Shown here: positions 1 to 11,053 of the stretch, one piece after another | How positions within the stretch are numbered: the stretch's first letter is position 1 | How the letters are laid out: each line of letters begins with the position of its first letter | DNA from: Auricularia sp. M13 | Lineage: Eukaryota > Basidiomycota > Agaricomycetes > Auriculariales > Auriculariaceae | Assembly (NCBI GenBank): GCA_037042915.1 | Contig: CM073197.1 | Span: 806,001 to 870,000, forward strand | DNA: 64,000 nt | Reading direction: 5' to 3' | The notes under the pieces: generated by a model | Database searches by the model: none | Told to the model about the DNA's origin: nothing | The model's input: the letters and a program-made list of their open reading frames with translations, nothing else | Program-made: the position numbers and the translations under genes

Positions 1-3000
1 TGTACCCGAGCACGCGCGCGCTCGTCCGACTGCTGGGCGCGCTCGTCCACACGCCCAAGGAGCTGCGCGCGCTCGACGCCGAGCCGCGCGACACCATGCC
101 GCCCGGCGTTCCCGGCGGCTCGTACGTCGCGTTCGTCGTCGACGCCGTGCTGCTGCGCGCCGCCCAGCGCGAGTACGCCGACGTCGGCGAGAAGTGGGAG
201 CTCGTCGACGCGTGTCTTGCCGTCCTCGAGCGCGCGCTGGCCGCGCTCGACCCGCTCGTGCCGACGCTGTTGGGCACGGAGGTCCTCGCGCGCATGCTCG
301 CCGCCACGCCGCTGCGCGCGTTCATCCTCGACTTCATCGACGAGAGCGCCAACGCGACGCCGGCGACCAGGGTCCCCGGCAAAGCGCTTTATCGCGCCCT
401 AAGGATCTTCCACCGCGTGTTGGAGCTCCAGCCGTACTTTTTGCCGCTCAACAACAGCGCGGAGGGCCTGGACGTCGCGCTGAGCTACAGCCCGCGCGTC
501 GTCGTGCAGCTCGCGACGTACGTGTGCCGCGACGAGCAGGAGATGCAGCTGCTCGCGGTGCGCAGTCTTGCGCTGCTCGTCGAGAGCAGCACGTGGAAGT
601 CCGGCGGCCGGCTCGCGATGGTGCTCCAGGGCGCGGAGGAGAGCGCGGTGGTGCAGGACGGCTTTGTGCGCGTGCTGCGCGCGGAGGACCGCAGCGATGC
701 GGACGGCGACGTCGAGACTTTCGTCGGCGCCGGCGCAAGGGAGCCCGACCCGCGCGTGCCGCTCGACCTTACCGCGGCCATTAAGGAGGCGACGATGGTG
801 CTGCTGCTCCAGGAGGGCCCCGTGGCGCGATTCTTGCTCGGGTACGACGCGCAGGGCAGGCTGGAAGACCCGTCAGCCGCGAAGGGTCGCGCGGGCTGTC
901 TGCACGTCATCCTCTCTGCGCTCTCGCAAGGCGTGCCGCGCGACGGCGCCGCCTCAACCCACCATCATACACATCCGATTTTGGCGACGACGCTGCCGGT
1001 GCTCGCTGAGAAGTACTACCAGCTGCTGCGCAACCTGTGCGCGGACGCGCGGCTGGGCGAGGCGACGCTGCGCTACCTGCGCACGCGCGAGGACTTCTGC
1101 GCGCGGCACCTGCGCGCGCTGCCGCTGCGCCCGCCGCCGCAACCCGAGGGCGAGAGCGACGGGCTGCTGGTATTCGCGGACGGCGCGAGCGTCGCGGTGG
1201 ACGCAAGAGGCGCGACGGCGTTTCTGCGCGCGCGCGCGTGGGTCGCGGAGCTTGTCGCGCTCGAGATGCATGTCTCTGCTGCGACCGCGCCGCCGAGGCG
1301 CTTGCTCGCGATATTGTTTGCGGAGGAGGGCCACGGCGGGATGCTGGCGGTCGAGGCGCTGCGCGCGCTCAGTGTGCACTGGGTGGACTCGATCAACCCC
1401 GAGGAGGGCGTGGAGCTGCAGGCGCTGCGCGCGCTGGACTTTGAGAGCTGCGTGCGGGACGACGGCGCGGGGTGCCCGATTTATGACGTCGACTCGCTCC
1501 TGGCGCTGCTGTCGACCGTCGACCCCGGCAATAAGGAGCAGACGCGGCGCGAGATGAAGTACGTTTTGGAGCGCGCGGCCGTGGAGAATCGACGGCGGCA
1601 GCTGGAGCACGCCAAGGCGCTTGGCTTCGAGGCGTGGGCGCGCGTCGTGCGCGTTGCGCTCGCGCGCGGCGGGAAGCTGGTCGACGAGGACATTGTGTGC
1701 GAGCTGTCGCTTGCTGTCTGCGCGGCGCTGGCGGGTGGGGTCGGTGGCGGCGCCGGTGAGGAGGCCCTGGCGCAGACGCTCGTCGCGCTCGTTGCGGCTT
1801 TAAGGAATGGTCCGTCGGACGTTCCGAGCGACCGCTTGCTGGCGCTCGCGCGCGGCCTACTCGAGTGCGCGCTCGCGCTGGCCGGCATCGCGCGCGGGAA
1901 CGTGTACGCCGCGCTCATCCATTTCTTGCACCTCATCGAAGCCTCGGATGGCGATGCGGAGGCCGGCGTCTTAGCCATCGTCGACTCCATCGTCGAACGG
2001 TTCGTGCCTATCGTATGCCGCGACGCGGTGGACGGCGCGGCTGTCTGGAAGACTGTTGCGTTTTCGCTGCTCGATGCGCTCGTTCGGCTCAGCAGGAAGG
2101 AGAAGCGGCACAAGGTCCTGAATACGCTGGCGACGAGCGGATACCTCCAGACGTTCGTACGGGAGATCAAGCATGGCGAGGAGGAGCTGTTTTCGGTTCT
2201 TGCTGCGGATCCTGGTGCGTTGTTTTCTTGCTTTGGCTGCTGGGCTTCGGGCGCTGATGGATGCTTTTGTAGACGACTTGAACGCTCTGTACGTTTACGA
2301 GGCCAAGATGGCGCTGCTCGTCCGGCTCGCGCAGACGCGCGCTGGGGCGGACGAGGTCTTCAAGGCGCGCGCGATTTCGACTCTGGCTTCTTGCGAAATC
2401 TTGGATGCGCGACCCGAGGCGGACGAGGCGTATCTCGGTTAGTCTATTCTGGGTGCGCAGTGTTCGTTACTGTTGCTGACTAGTAGACAGACGATACATC
2501 GTTCCTACCCTCCGTCGTCGCCCGCTATCACCAGCTGCTCGTGCCCGCCCTGCAGCTTGTCAATAGTGTGCTCGCAAGTGGCGGCGTTGCAAGTGCTACG
2601 GCCGCCAAGCAGGTATGGCGGCGTCGCCCTCTGTTGACGACGGCTGATATGATGTATAGGCGCTCTCGTTCTTGATGTCGCATCGCGAGACGTTCCTGGC
2701 CATCTTGCGCGACATCGCGCCGCGCGTGACGCTCGCGGTACTCGGCTCACTCCAGCTGGTTGTCGCGCTCTGCTCTTTCGTCGTCCCCCAAGTTCCGCCT
2801 GCCGAACTGGTCAGTAGCTCGTGCCACTGTTCTCCCTCCTGCTGATCAGCATCAATTGCAGTCCGGCTATGCAGGCTTCGGGGGCATTCACGCTGCTATC
2901 CTCGCCGTCGCTGGTCGCTTCTTGAGCTCGCGCTACGGCGCCATTGACGCGCGCGTGACCGACGAGGCGGAGTATGAGATGACGAAGGCGCGCGCACCCG

Positions 3001-4098
3001 GTGCGTACCGTTTGATACATCGTGCGCGGTGCTTTTCTGACGTGCTCGGATACAGGATATGGCACCAACGCCTCCATCTTCGAGGTCCGGTTATACGAGT
3101 CGGCCGCGCTACTCCGAAAGTGGTGTACCGTCTATTTGTCTGCGGCCAGCAGGAGCGGGACAGGTCAGCCTCTCTCGTTGGAGTTCCGCTGGCATTGTTG
3201 ATTTATTTGTGCAGGCGAGGACATACTATCTGTTCTGCTCATGACGCCGCCGGGCAAGGAGGCCGACATGCACCCTACTGCGCTAGGCAAGTTGGCTGGG
3301 CTTGGTCTTCATTCCGCGTGTGACTGACCGCGATGTAGCATCGGGTCCCACCATATCCGATTCCATTACTGCACTGAACGAGGCCGTTGCTGCTGTCGAG
3401 GATGGCCTCGCCGATGTGTACGACCTGGCTGTCAAGCTCGACGACAAGGACTCTTTGAGTTTGGAGGAGATTGATGAAGTTTGTCATCTCGTCTCTTCAT
3501 TGCCCCTTGCTGACGATTACGGCTGTAGATTGCGTCTACGTCTGGATCGGAGTTACTACCCGAGCTCGACCTGCCTCGGAGACGAGAGCTGGCCGTGCAG
3601 GAGCTGGAGCGCGCGCATCGGGCCGCTCACGGCCGAATATTAAGCGCTCTGCGTGCGTGCTTGCTTGTCCGCTTCGCTTTGCTCGTTATTGACGTATATC
3701 AGATATGCTGGAGGTCCTGCTGCTTCTGGTCTGCGAACACCTGCAGCACTGGCCCGCGCTCGCGCACACATCGCTCGGGCTCGGCGCGAGCTCGGCAGGG
3801 CCGCTTGCGGGCTTCGGGCGAATATCGACGCATGGGGCGGCATCGGAGAACGGGATGGGGGACGCGTTGCGGAGTCTCCTCGCGCCGGCGCTCTCGCGCA
3901 TTGAGGCATTAGAACTGGTGTGTGACTGTTTCTTCTGGCTCTCTGTTGTTTTGCTCATCCTTCGGGAAGCCCAAGGAGTTGGTTGGCCCTGACGCCACGA
4001 CTCGACAAAAATTCGTCCAGGCGATGTGTCGCCGGATAGCGGAAGCTACTGCCGACCGCGACGACATGAGTGACGACGCCGACGATGACATGTCGTAG
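1..4098 (+). CDS. NUP192: Nucleoporin Nup192/NUP205 family, 3' part (5' end outside window)
   Basis: This is the C-terminal part of a large inner-ring nuclear pore scaffold protein. The frame is open from the first bases, so the start lies upstream. Family-typical stretches include EKWELVDACLAVLERAL, a PGKALYRALRIFHRVLELQ segment, AIKEATMVLLLQEGPVARF followed by LLGYD, and, after the first visible intron, DDLNALYVYEAKMALLVRLA and SFLPSVVARYHQLLVPAL. About 2.2 kb is a single exon; the rest is split by roughly nine introns of 45-70 bases (the first at about 2215-2271). The protein ends in an acidic tail with the stop at 4096-4098. Helical-repeat Nup192/NUP205 proteins link the inner ring of the pore to Nic96/Nup93; that role is family knowledge. 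NUP188 is the nearest alternative but fits the motifs less well. Confidence 0.88.
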
Positions 4099-4303
4099 AC
4101 TTGACCGTAATATATGGTCGTTCAACCCATTGCTTTCAACATTGGTTCTGTTGGCACTTCATTAATCCGCTGAGATTCTTCGCGCCCTGTGGAGAGCGTT
4201 TACTCGACGGTATCTGCAACCTAATTTACTATTCTCAAGTCTCTAGGCTCGGTTGAATGATTGCACAGTAACCATTTCTTTTGGATAAATGACAGTGAAG
4301 CGG

Positions 4304-4855
4304 CTACAATTCTGCTTTAGGATCGAGGACATCCAGGTATTGGACATACACAGACCCACTGCTGCGACCGCTCCTCCATCCAGCAGGCACCTTCCAGGCG
4401 GCAGCGACCCCGATTCGCTTAGGCACGACAAGCACGTAGGAAAGGTCAATGGTCGACTGGGGGTGCGTCTTCATGGCCTTCTTTCTTAGGGTCTCAACGA
4501 GGTCGTAGCCCGCCGCAGAGCCCAGGTGGGCGCTCTTTGACATCGTGTATTGAAGAACCCAGATTTCGACCCGTTTTCTACGCACGACGAAGAAGAAAGC
4601 GTCGAATAAGGGGTTGTTGCGCGCGCGGGGCATGAAGACGTATCCCTGGTCGACGGTGACGTCCCGGTCGATGTCGGTATAATACTGGATCTTCCGCTCG
4701 CAGATCGGAAGCGTCTTGCTGAATGCCTTGGACGGCGTGGTATATTTGAGCGCCGCCGTACGCCATATCTGTACGCCCTGGCTGCTCATGCAGATGGCGT
4801 CGAAGGGTTTGCCGCTGGAGACATTGCTGAAGTCAGCGAAAAGTAGCACCTCCGA
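4304..4855 (-). pseudogene. C-terminal fragment resembling the fungal RHS/Crinkler-like family
   Basis: The minus frame from about 4855 to a stop at 4304 reads as real protein. It contains FDAICMSSQGVQIWRTAALK, VEIWVLQYTMSKSAHLGSAA followed by GYDLV, and IDLSYVLVVPKRIG followed by a tryptophan-rich end. The pattern 'IWVLQ.T.S..H.GS..GY....YVLVVP' recalls the C-terminus of RHS/Crinkler-like proteins common in basidiomycetes; that link is from memory and weak. The minus frame stays open to 5176, but there it is antisense to a better + strand frame, so the N-terminal part of the protein is missing. I read it as a truncated host gene fragment. Confidence 0.35.
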
Positions 4856-5230
4856 GGCTACGTCACTCCCAGCGGCGACTACGTGACGATGCACGCGCCC
4901 CTGCAGCACCTCGTCCTGCGCGCGTGCGACCCCGCGTCGGAGATCCCGCTGTTGGACGACATCCGCGCGCATTACCACTCGCTGATCGTGCACGACTCCA
5001 GCGACGACGACGCGCTGCTGCGTGAGCAACTCAACGCGGCATACGTCCGCACGCGCGCGCTGCAGACGATGCTCTCCAGCCTGCGCGCGGACGTCATGGC
5101 CAAGATCCCGGTCATCGATTCTGCCGCGGAGAGCGCGGCCGAGCGCGCGTCGCTGCGTCGGGTTGCCCATGCTCACTCCGCTGCGCTGCGTCGGACGCCC
5201 TCCGCGGGCTCACGCATTTCCGCGCATTAG
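4847..5230 (+). pseudogene. C-terminal exon fragment of an unrecognised protein
   Basis: A + strand frame begins right after an AG (a possible splice acceptor, at 4845-4846) and runs to a stop at 5228-5230. It includes YVTMHAPLQHLVLRACDPAS, EIPLLDDIRAHYHSLIVHDS and a helical stretch LNAAYVRTRALQTMLSSLRA. Its composition is host-like and GC-rich. No upstream exon on the + strand can be found, because the neighbouring DNA is the oppositely oriented fragment ending at 4855. The segment therefore looks like the 3' exon of a gene whose front was lost or moved. I do not recognise the family. Confidence 0.3.
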
Positions 5231-6047
5231 GTGCGCCATGTACATGTTATGATCTTAGTATGCCTTGATTTTGTGGCAAATCCGGATGTATGATAGGTAA
5301 AGATGTTGAAAACTGTGACATGACTTAAGCTTCTCGGCTGAGCCTCAATGCACTGCAGGAGAACTGACGCTTCCTTTCGTGAATCGGAATTGGAAGGTTC
5401 TGCAGCTCGAGTTATCAGTCAAGCCTGAGCCTCCAACCAGCAGGATACCTATCTGGGAACAGCAGCAGCGGTTTCTGTATGAATCATGTCTTGTCGGCTG
5501 CGCATGCTCAGAAACTGCGCTTTGACGGGCCAACCGTTCCTTGTTTATTCCCCTGCATTCTGCGTAAGATGCGTAGACAGATACGGCGTAGTGATACTGT
5601 ACAATGTGTTTAAGAGCAGCAGAGCGACATGGTCGCTCCGCCATGAACCATTGCAGGTCGATTGTGCACGATGGCCTCGAGGGCGCGGGAAGTGTCGTCA
5701 TGGTGGGAGCACACAGTCTGCAACAATTCCCGGCCGAAATCCAAGATTCAAGAGTTGGCCGCAACCGAGGCCAGCATTAAGAGAGCAGCCGAGTCGAGCG
5801 CCTCGTACCGCTTAAAAGATCCCATGTAAGGACGTCAGGAATAGCCTGGAAGACATTCACTAGGATGCGGTCATCATATTCAAAGCAATGCGATTGTGCA
5901 AAAGGTGGAGACAAGAGTGACAGACTTGGTTGTACACGAAAGCAGCAGCAGAGGCGACTCGGGTTCAGAAGCGGTTCCTCTTCCTCGCCTGCGGCCTCTC
6001 TGGTATATTCTGGTTGCCTCTCGCACTTGCAAAGAAAACACCGCGTA
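5231..6047. other. Intergenic, no gene seen
   Basis: Only short, low-quality frames are present. The last few hundred bases are probably the 3' untranslated region of the minus-strand CSN7 gene. Confidence 0.5.
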
Positions 6048-7111
6048 TCAGCCCACCCACTCACTCAGATGAAGGGGAAAAGAAAGCACCCACTTTTTCT
6101 TCCGTCCCCAGTCGATCCCGAGGAAGCCGCCGCCCTCCTGCTGGTCGACGTCCATCGGCTCGCTGCCGCGCTCGGAGGAGAGCAGCGGGGTCAGGGATGA
6201 ACCCTTCTTGTTGGCCTGCTTCTGCGCGACGAGCTCGGCGAGCAGCGTGTCGCGCCGCTTCTCGTGTTCTTCGAGGTTCAGCTTGGAAGCCGTCTCGAGG
6301 TCGGCAATCGACTTGATTTGCGTCTCCAGCGCGGAGAGCACGGCTGCGGTGCGTTCTGACCTGAGAATGGAGTCATCTCAATACCAGCAGTGGCAAGAGA
6401 TGCGCAAAAGCAGGGTCGCCCCCCCAAAGAAAGCACACACCATTCCTTCAGCGCATCAAGCACGCCCTGCAGCTCGCCAGGCGGCAGGTCGCGACCCACA
6501 ACAGAGGCGACCTCGAGCCGCTCGTGGCGCTGGTCGAGCTTGCCGCTCAGCAGGTCCTGGTAGATGGCGTCGATGATGAGCGTCTCGAGCTCGCGCACAT
6601 TGGCGACGTCGAGAGAACGGAGGAGCACGGAGTACGGCAGCAGCTGCTTGGGTGTCAGACATGGCTCAGTCAGGTTGGCAGGACGAACGCGTGTGCGGCT
6701 CGCGAGCGTGATGAGCGACAGATGCTTCAATTTGTTGGTCTGCGCCGGGCTCAGCGCTGGAAGACGCGCCTTGTTCGCTGTGAGGCTCGATGAGCTCGTA
6801 TCATGGCGGCTGGTGCGAAGTGGCACAGACCGATGTAGTCCTCGTAGGTCCCATAAGCGAATATCTTGAGCAGCTCGTACACTGGCGCATGCTGCTCGCT
6901 GGCCGACAGCTAGAGGGGGGTCACTCGGTGCTCATCGTTCGAGGACGCGCGTACAGACCTCGCGAACGGACGGCAGCTCGAGCAGCTCGCCGAACACAAA
7001 GACGCCAGGCGCGGCGGTCGCGTCTTGCACAAGCTTAGCAGCGCCTGCGCCCTTTGCGGACTTGGCCATGAGCAGGAAGGGCTCCAGACGCGCGACGAGG
7101 ACTTCAGCCAT
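6048..7111 (-). CDS. CSN7: COP9 signalosome subunit 7 (PCI-domain protein)
   Basis: This is a subunit of the COP9 signalosome, the complex that removes NEDD8 from cullins. The start at 7111 ([20 protein letters not shown]) has a good context, ACCATGG. Exon 1 continues with [18 protein letters not shown]. After an intron the frame gives [19 protein letters not shown], joining cleanly to [20 protein letters not shown]. The next exons carry the winged-helix part of the PCI domain ([40 protein letters not shown]) and then a C-terminal coiled coil ([40 protein letters not shown]). The four introns are short and each join restores a family motif. The end, GIDWGRKKK plus a short tail, could be altered by one further intron. 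The cullin CUL4 lies 14 kb away. Confidence 0.88.
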
Positions 7112-7256
7112 GGTGAACAAGGATGAGCTGGATGTGGCGGCCGCTGCCGGTCAATCCGAGTTGCTTTCTCAGCTTTTTCAGAACAAAAATCCACTTGCAT
7201 ATTCATTTCTTCCATCCCTACTTTACAGCGATCTCAAGAGAGAATATAACACAACT

Positions 7257-8138
7257 TCAAAGCTTCAACGTGCCCGGAAAATACTCATCCTTGTGCTCTT
7301 CGTCCCACTTGTACTCGTGCGCCAGAATAACTTTGACGCCATACTGGTCTCTCAGCGTTCGCACCCTCGCGATATGCTCCGCGGCGACCTTATGGTCTAC
7401 ATGGGCGCTCCCGCCATCCTCATAGACACATATATGCCTCTCGCCATTCAACAGACGGAGGTCATGGCAGGTGTCGCCTCCCAAATACAACCAGCCACCC
7501 TCAGCGCCAGAATTCGTACGCACGAGCAGATTGACGTGCCCGGGGATATGGCCGGGCGCGTCGACGATCCAGCAGCTCCCATCGTGGAAGTAATCCAGCG
7601 CACGAGGAAACGGGCCGAGCGGCGCGCCGGCGGAGGGAATGTCGAGGAACTGCGTGCGGTCACGCGGGAGCAGCGCCTGCTCGAACCCCGACGCGGGATT
7701 CGCGGGGTAGCCGGCGTCGAGCAGCGCCCGGCCGCCTGCGCCGGCGAGGAACGTCGCGCGCGCGAAGGGCGCGGGGTCGCCGATGTGGTCGAAGTGCAGG
7801 TGCGAGATCGCGACGAAGTCGACGGCGCTGGGGTCCAGCCCGCCCGCGCGCAGCGAGTCGGCGACGTCCTGCTCTACCTCGAGTTTGAAGCAGTCTGAGA
7901 CCCACTTCTGTACTGCGGGCGGGTAGGCTGCGGTGTTCTTGCGGATGCCGAGGTCGAAGACCAGGGTCTGGCCCGAGACGGAGTGTTTGAGCAGGAAGAC
8001 GAGCGAGGGGCATTTGCGGGCGACGGCGGGGTCAAAGTCCGTCACGTAGAGCTTCTCGGGCAGCGTGATTTTGCCCGCCTCAAGCGCAGAGACGGTCCAA
8101 AACGGCTGGTCCTTGGTGGGTGCAGGAAGTGCCGTCAT
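7257..8138 (-). CDS. Metallo-beta-lactamase-fold hydrolase, AHL-lactonase-like
   Basis: This is an intronless gene for about 293 residues, counted from the ATG at 8138 (MTALPAPTKDQPFWTV). An upstream in-frame start at 8174 is possible but its extension looks unlike the family. The metal-binding HLHFDH motif is at residues 113-118, after VDFVAIS. It is followed by APGHIPGHVNLLVRT and LGGDTCHD, which supply the later His and Asp ligands, and a late histidine in VKVILAHEYKWDEEH. The closest general type is the quorum-quenching-lactonase-like branch of the metallo-beta-lactamase superfamily; the substrate cannot be read from sequence. Its stop lies 146 bp from the CSN7 start, and NAA38 ends 68 bp upstream of its start, so three minus-strand genes sit tightly head to tail. 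Confidence 0.82.
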   Translation of the reverse strand: MTALPAPTKDQPFWTVSALEAGKITLPEKLYVTDFDPAVARKCPSLVFLLKHSVSGQTLVFDLGIRKNTAAYPPAVQKWVSDCFKLEVEQDVADSLRAGGLDPSAVDFVAISHLHFDHIGDPAPFARATFLAGAGGRALLDAGYPANPASGFEQALLPRDRTQFLDIPSAGAPLGPFPRALDYFHDGSCWIVDAPGHIPGHVNLLVRTNSGAEGGWLYLGGDTCHDLRLLNGERHICVYEDGGSAHVDHKVAAEHIARVRTLRDQYGVKVILAHEYKWDEEHKDEYFPGTLKL

Positions 8139-8205
8139 GGAAGAAGAGAAGAAAGCCAGGCCACTCGGAGACAATATTAATTCCGCAGCGAGTCACGCTG
8201 ACAGC

Positions 8206-8589
8206 TCAGGTGTAGTAGTCGTCTTCAAGCTCAGACTCGACCTCGGCGCTGACGACGTGCTTCCAGGGTATCATGACCATCCCGACGTAGCGGCCGCCTT
8301 CGATGCCCGAGCTCGCGCTGCGGCTGGCGAAATCCTGCTGCTGCTGCTGATGATCGCCAATCCGGAACTCTTCGGTGTTGACGAGCACCAGGTTGCGCGC
8401 CTTGTCGATGCAGGCGAACATGCCCAGGAAGACGCGTCCGTCGGCGATGCCGATACGCATCACCTTAGTTAAGTACGACCGCAGCTGGTTAACGGCCGGC
8501 GTATTCGTTGTCACAGACGGGCGGGAGGGCGTCGGCGCTGGTGAAGGAGCGCGGCCTGGCTGGGCGACTGCTGTTGCGAGCGACGACAT
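8206..8589 (-). CDS. NAA38: NatC auxiliary subunit, Sm-like (LSMD1/Mak31 type)
   Basis: This 127-residue protein has a Pro/Ser/Thr-rich N-terminus followed by an Sm fold. Sm1 reads LTKVMRIGIADGRVFLGMFA, then CIDKARNLVLVNTEEF. Sm2 reads RYVGMVMIPWKHVVSAEVES. The spelling 'GRYVGMVMIP.KHVVS' is typical of NAA38, the small subunit of the N-terminal acetyltransferase complex NatC, rather than of spliceosomal LSm proteins. A glutamine run (HQQQQQDF) sits in the variable loop between Sm1 and Sm2. The gene is a single exon. Confidence 0.85.
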   Translation of the reverse strand: MSSLATAVAQPGRAPSPAPTPSRPSVTTNTPAVNQLRSYLTKVMRIGIADGRVFLGMFACIDKARNLVLVNTEEFRIGDHQQQQQDFASRSASSGIEGGRYVGMVMIPWKHVVSAEVESELEDDYYT

Positions 8590-9015
8590 GAGGAAGAGTT
8601 GCGGAAGGTGCCGCGTTGCACCTCACCTTTGCTCCTCCTCCATCGTTTGGCTATAATTCTAGCTTATGCACTTATCCTACTTCTGAAGCTGTCAACATAC
8701 CCCCCAGACCCAGCCTACAGTACACTGTTACGAATATCAACCTTGGAAGGTTACGAGCAGAATCGCCCAAACGTTGCACACCTTGTGGGCGAAAATTGGC
8801 GCATTACCACAACATTGGACAGAACACTATCAATTTTTCGGCCTTCACCTGCTGGTGCTTGCATGTTTCGAATCTCTGTGCTTCTACCATTGCTCAGTGG
8901 CCGCTATTCTCAAGTCTGCGAGTTCAAATTGTATCGCACTTCCGAGAAATTTTCTTCTGGCCGCTGTCTACTACTCTCTGGCCAATTCTCGAGCGTCATT
9001 ATCTAAACCCGCCAT
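8590..9015. other. Intergenic, no gene seen
   Basis: About 425 bp with lower GC than its neighbours. It probably holds the NAA38 promoter and the 3' end of the flavoprotein gene. The small frames here show no family features. Confidence 0.45.
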
Positions 9016-11053
9016 CTACGCGCTCGCTTCAACCAATAGCTCGAATCCGTTATGCGACCAGTTCGCGGACTTGTGCTGACTCTGGCTCTCCTCGACGTCC
9101 TCCTGCTCCCCCATACCGAGCTCTGCAAGCCTCGTGGCCACTCTATCCGCCGCCTCGCGCATGCCGCCCAGATTAAACGCCGCCGGCCCCACCTGCAGCG
9201 CGCAGTATGGACCGACCGCAAAGAGCGGCACGTCCGCAGCCCACTGCAGGTCTTCCGTCAGCGCGGGCAGGCCTCCGTAGAGCGGCCGCGGAGGGAGACC
9301 CGGCGCGTCGGCAAACGGGAACTTCAGGACGCCGCCGGTTGCCAGGACTATGTGCTGCGCCTCGAGGTCGTGTGAGCTTGTGTGCCCGTCGGGTGTTGAG
9401 GTGCGCAGCGCGAGCTTCCACTGGCAGGTCGCGTCTTCGTGCTGGCATTCGGCATGCGAGATGATTGTGTGAGTGTGCAGCGTGATTCGGCTTGCGTCTG
9501 CTAGGGCGCGCAGACGGCGCGATGCGTATGCGGGCATGCTGCCGCCGTTGCGGGCGTCGCGGATGCGCTGGAGTCGGTCGACGGGCGAGGGCTCCTGCCA
9601 GAACATCATCTTGGCTACGTCAGTTCCTTACCGCGCCAGAATCTTCAACGGGCTAACCTTGTGTAGGTTCTTGTACTGCAACGGATCTCAGCATACGGAG
9701 CTCAGCTACGCGTAGGAGCTTTCTTACCTTCCCCATCCACTCCAACCCGATATCGAAGGGCTTGACTACGATTTCGCTCGTCAGTACCCTGTCGCTAATG
9801 ATCGCAGACTTCCTACCTTTCAGGTAGCCCCGCAGAAGCAGCACAACATGCAACCATCCCTCATTCAGCGCCCGTTCCACGATTTGTGCGCTCGACAGAC
9901 CTCCGCCGACGACGACGAGAATCCCTGTCCCCTTGCCATGCGGCGGAAGTGGGAATCTGAAATCAGGGTTCCCTGCCATTGCGAATGTGTGCGTCCATCC
10001 TGGGCCACTGGTCCTTGGAGGCTTGCACTCTTGTGGAGGTCTAGTGTGGTTGCCTACAGCAGCGATGGCGTCTGGGATCGATGGCACGCCGCCGTTCCCG
10101 CCGGCGTAGACAACAGCGCGCGCTGCGAGCGGGAAATATTCCCCGTTCGGCGCGCGAATGTCCATTCCAAAGAGCCGCTCGTCTTTATCCCACGCGAGAC
10201 GGCACGCCTCGCCCTTCGCGAGCATGACGGCGCCGCGCGGGGCATCCGTTCCTAAAGCATCCTGCGCCTCGCGCCATTCCCCGGCAACACCAGCGCCCGC
10301 ATACCGCTTCTCACATTCGTCCCTGACGAAACTACGAAACAGCGTGGTGCTTGGTGCGAAATAGTCCTCGCGCGCGCGCTCGTTGATGACCGCCTCGGGC
10401 GCAAGCGCCATCCCCGAGGCGCGTTTCCCCGCGCGTTTGCGCTTGCGCTGGTGCTTGGACTGCTCGCGCCCGACGACTTCGGGTATCTCGCTCAGATCGG
10501 CCGGCGTGCCGTGCGCGGAGGGGTACCCCAGCAGTGCGTCGAGGTCTGCGGGACACGGGTGGAAGAACATCGGCGAGCGCAGATCTACAATACACAAATC
10601 CAGACCACTTTCAACAACACTCTTTTATACGGGAATGCGATTTGCTTGCCACTCACGCTTTATATGCAGCTCCTTGAAATTACGATCCCACGCGCCGAGC
10701 CAGCCCTCCCCGATCCGGTCCACGACGAGAATGCTGAACTCCCGAGCAGCGGCGGTGGCGGCCTTGCGCTGCTTGCCCCTCCCCTTAGCGCCCAGCGCGG
10801 GCGACGCTCCCGGCCTGTGCTGCAGCCAGACCAGCATCGCATGCTCCTGGTCCGTGTACAAGCTCGCCGGCGCGTCCTCCAGGAGTCGTGTGAGGAGCGC
10901 GAGCGCGGCCGGCCCGCCGCCGACAATGATGAGGTCGAAGCGCTCGCGCGTGTGGATGTCTGAGTCTGACCGGGCCGACTGCGCGGTATCCGCGGGCACG
11001 TCGAGCTCGAGCGTGCTGGAGAGACGATGTCGGGGGACGGTGAAGACCATCAC
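9016..11053 (-). CDS. FAD/NAD(P)-binding oxidoreductase, N-hydroxylase/OSGIN-like
   Basis: This is a two-dinucleotide-domain flavoprotein of about 621 residues. The FAD Rossmann motif near the N-terminus reads FDLIIVGGGPAALALLTRLL. A second one, in exon 2, reads GILVVVGGGLSSAQIVERAL. A late ATG-type motif reads QHIVLATGG. The four-exon model is: exon 1 (11053-10657), exon 2 (10584-9728), an 18-nt microexon (9675-9658) and exon 4 (9609-9016). The first junction gives LHIKHLRSPMFFHP; the microexon gives WMGKYKNLHKMMFWQE; all phases agree. The layout resembles lysine/ornithine N-monooxygenases and OSGIN-type flavoproteins; the substrate is unknown. A Lys/Arg-rich insert (KHQRKRKRAGKR) follows the first domain and could be a nuclear-localisation or linker segment. 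Confidence 0.75.

Noticed and set aside
568-1610. Arg/Ala-rich alternative frames of 200-330 residues inside Nup192
   Set aside because: Stop-poor shadows caused by high GC; only the 96-2483 frame matches a protein family.
4860-5176. N-terminal part of the minus-strand frame 4304-5176
   Set aside because: Its arginine/valine-rich translation is the antisense of a better plus-strand frame.
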